Below, in pieces: positions 62,832 to 64,000 of a stretch of 64,000 bases of DNA (positions are counted from its first letter, which is position 1; each line of letters opens with the position of its first letter). The notes beneath the pieces were generated by a model. It was not told where the DNA came from and did not search any database. It was given only the letters and a program-made list of their open reading frames with translations. The position numbers and the translations under genes were made by a program. Origin of the DNA: Acinetobacter tibetensis (GTDB lineage Bacteria > Pseudomonadota > Gammaproteobacteria > Pseudomonadales > Moraxellaceae); assembly GCF_023824315.1 (NCBI RefSeq), contig NZ_CP098732.1, forward strand, positions 2,976,001 to 3,040,000, in the 5' to 3' direction.

Positions 62832-64000
62832 ATGACAGCACTACAAGGTTCTCCACGATTCACAGGTTTTATTCGCCGTTTGGTCGAAGATGGAATCGTT
62901 TCTACTGAAAACATGCAGACTGCTGTTAGCAGTGCAAAGAAAGCAAACCAAGATATTGTCCCTTATTTAATTGAGAATTTAAAACTCAAACCCATTGTCA
63001 TTGCCGAAAAAATTTCTGAAGAGTTTGGTGAGCCGTTATTTGATCTTTCGACTTATGACTCTGCTCATATTTTAAGAGATGTCGTTGAAGACAAACTGAT
63101 TACCAAATTCCGCGTTTTGCCCATTTTTCGACGTGGGCATCAACTCTTTGTAGCCACCAGCAATCCGACGCATATAGATGCTATGGATGCCATGCGTTTC
63201 AACAGTAAGCTCAGCATTGAAGCAATTATTGTTGAACATGACAAATTAGAAAAAATTATTGAACAAAATTATGCCGCAGAAAGTACCTTTGAGTTTGATG
63301 ATGACTTTGAATTGCATGTCCATGAAGAGCATACAGATCAAGAAGACAACGATGATCAACCTCAAGAAGATGAGGCCCCGATTGTTAAATATATCAATAA
63401 ATTATTGATTGATGCGATACGCATGGGTGCATCGGACTTACATTTTGAACCGTATGAAAAAGTGTATCGTGTACGCTACCGTGTAGATGGTGTTTTACGC
63501 CAGATTGCTACGCCTCCATTACAGTTAGCCAACCGTCTTGCTTCACGTTTAAAGGTTATGTCTCAAATGGACATTGCTGAAAAACGTGTGCCTCAAGATG
63601 GACGGATTAAACTTAAAATATCAAAAACGAAAGCCATCGATTTTCGTGTCAACTCACTGCCGACACTTTTTGGTGAAAAAATTGTGTTGCGTATTTTAGA
63701 TCCTTCGAGTGCAATGCTGGGTATTGATGCCTTAGGTTATGAACCTGAACAAAAAGCTTTATTTATGGAAGCTCTGGAAAAACCACAAGGGATGCTGCTC
63801 ATCACAGGTCCCACAGGTTCAGGTAAAACGGTTTCTCTCTATACTGGTCTGAATATTCTCAACAAAGAAGATACCAATATTTCAACCGCTGAAGATCCTG
63901 TCGAAATTAACTTGGAAGGTATTAATCAGGTTAACGTGAACAATAAAGTTGGTCTAACCTTCTCAGCCGCATTAAAGTCTTTCTTACGACAAGATCCAGA
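62832..64000 (+). CDS. pilB: Type IV pilus extension ATPase PilB, 3' part cut off by window
   Basis: The frame starts MTALQGSPRFTGFIRRLV and is open to the window end (about 389 codons). An N-terminal MshE-type domain (about 1-140) and an acidic linker (FEFDDDFELHVHEEH) precede the ATPase core. That core has DAIRMGASDLHFEPYEK, ESR-type DILRVDG equivalents VRYRVDGVLRQIA, and Walker A ITGPTGSGKTVSLY. STAEDPVEINLEGINQVNV follows the Asp box. PilB powers pilus extension for twitching and DNA uptake. GspE is less likely because the N-terminal domain and linker fit PilB. The C-terminus, with the tetracysteine zinc motif expected in PilB, is outside the window. Confidence 0.93.
   Translation, partial: MTALQGSPRFTGFIRRLVEDGIVSTENMQTAVSSAKKANQDIVPYLIENLKLKPIVIAEKISEEFGEPLFDLSTYDSAHILRDVVEDKLITKFRVLPIFRRGHQLFVATSNPTHIDAMDAMRFNSKLSIEAIIVEHDKLEKIIEQNYAAESTFEFDDDFELHVHEEHTDQEDNDDQPQEDEAPIVKYINKLLIDAIRMGASDLHFEPYEKVYRVRYRVDGVLRQIATPPLQLANRLASRLKVMSQMDIAEKRVPQDGRIKLKISKTKAIDFRVNSLPTLFGEKIVLRILDPSSAMLGIDALGYEPEQKALFMEALEKPQGMLLITGPTGSGKTVSLYTGLNILNKEDTNISTAEDPVEINLEGINQVNVNNKVGLTFSAALKSFLRQDP

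Overview
The window is chromosomal DNA of an Acinetobacter-type gammaproteobacterium. The support is A+T-rich DNA; an N-terminally extended ubiE followed by ubiJ and ubiB; a polyphosphate:AMP phosphotransferase with two PPK2 domains; gspF-gspG sitting apart from other type II secretion genes; a recC-recB-recD operon; and the cluster tpiA-secG-tRNA-Leu-tRNA-fMet(x3)-rimP-nusA-infB-rbfA. There is no prophage, transposase, integrase or CRISPR array. Almost all of it is ordinary core genome, and the more unusual signals are small and mostly intergenic.

Layout. 1-7132: a flavoprotein cut by the window start, a TrmB-like methyltransferase, yacG, two tandem 60-residue membrane proteins (the first behind a Fur-box-like site), a glyoxalase-II-like hydrolase with hemH, a solitary DUF4062 protein, murI and a DUF1285 protein. 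7321-13109: ETF-ubiquinone oxidoreductase with a duplicated 3' tail, a secreted protein, a TusA-type protein, corC-lnt and a small membrane protein. 13387-26983: gspF-gspG, priA, a Kef-type antiporter, hslO, a DUF2147 protein, cbpA-cbpM, a YdcH-like protein, a CorA-type transporter and pnp-rpsO. 26984-28073: a 1.09-kb stretch without a protein gene. 28074-37290: recCBD. 37469-48929: a membrane-associated hypothetical gene, pap, an FFLEELY-type gene, ubiE-ubiJ-ubiB, a patatin-like gene, then hisIE followed by a UvrD-like helicase and an AAA ATPase. 49226-55415: a six-gene Mrp cation/proton antiporter operon. 55477-62551: translation and RNA genes read leftward, then secG and tpiA. 62832-64000: the start of pilB.

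The most interesting observation is in the gap between rpsO and recD. Two tandem candidate small RNAs lie on the minus strand. Each ends in a Rho-independent terminator and carries several GGA motifs, some in hairpin loops. Each is preceded, about 68 bases upstream of a possible -10 element, by an 18-base dyad close to the GacA upstream activating sequence TGTAAG-N6-CTTACA. This is the architecture of the RsmX/Y/Z and CsrB-type RNAs that titrate CsrA/RsmA. It is inferred from sequence only.

Functional groupings: respiratory-chain entry and quinone synthesis (ETF-QO, ubiE, ubiJ, ubiB); cell envelope (murI, lnt, the DUF2147 protein); secretion and pili (gspF, gspG, pilB, secG); DNA repair and replication restart (recBCD, priA, UvrD-like helicase); translation and RNA turnover (tRNAs, rimP, nusA, infB, rbfA, rpsO, pnp); ion transport (Mrp, Kef, CorA types).
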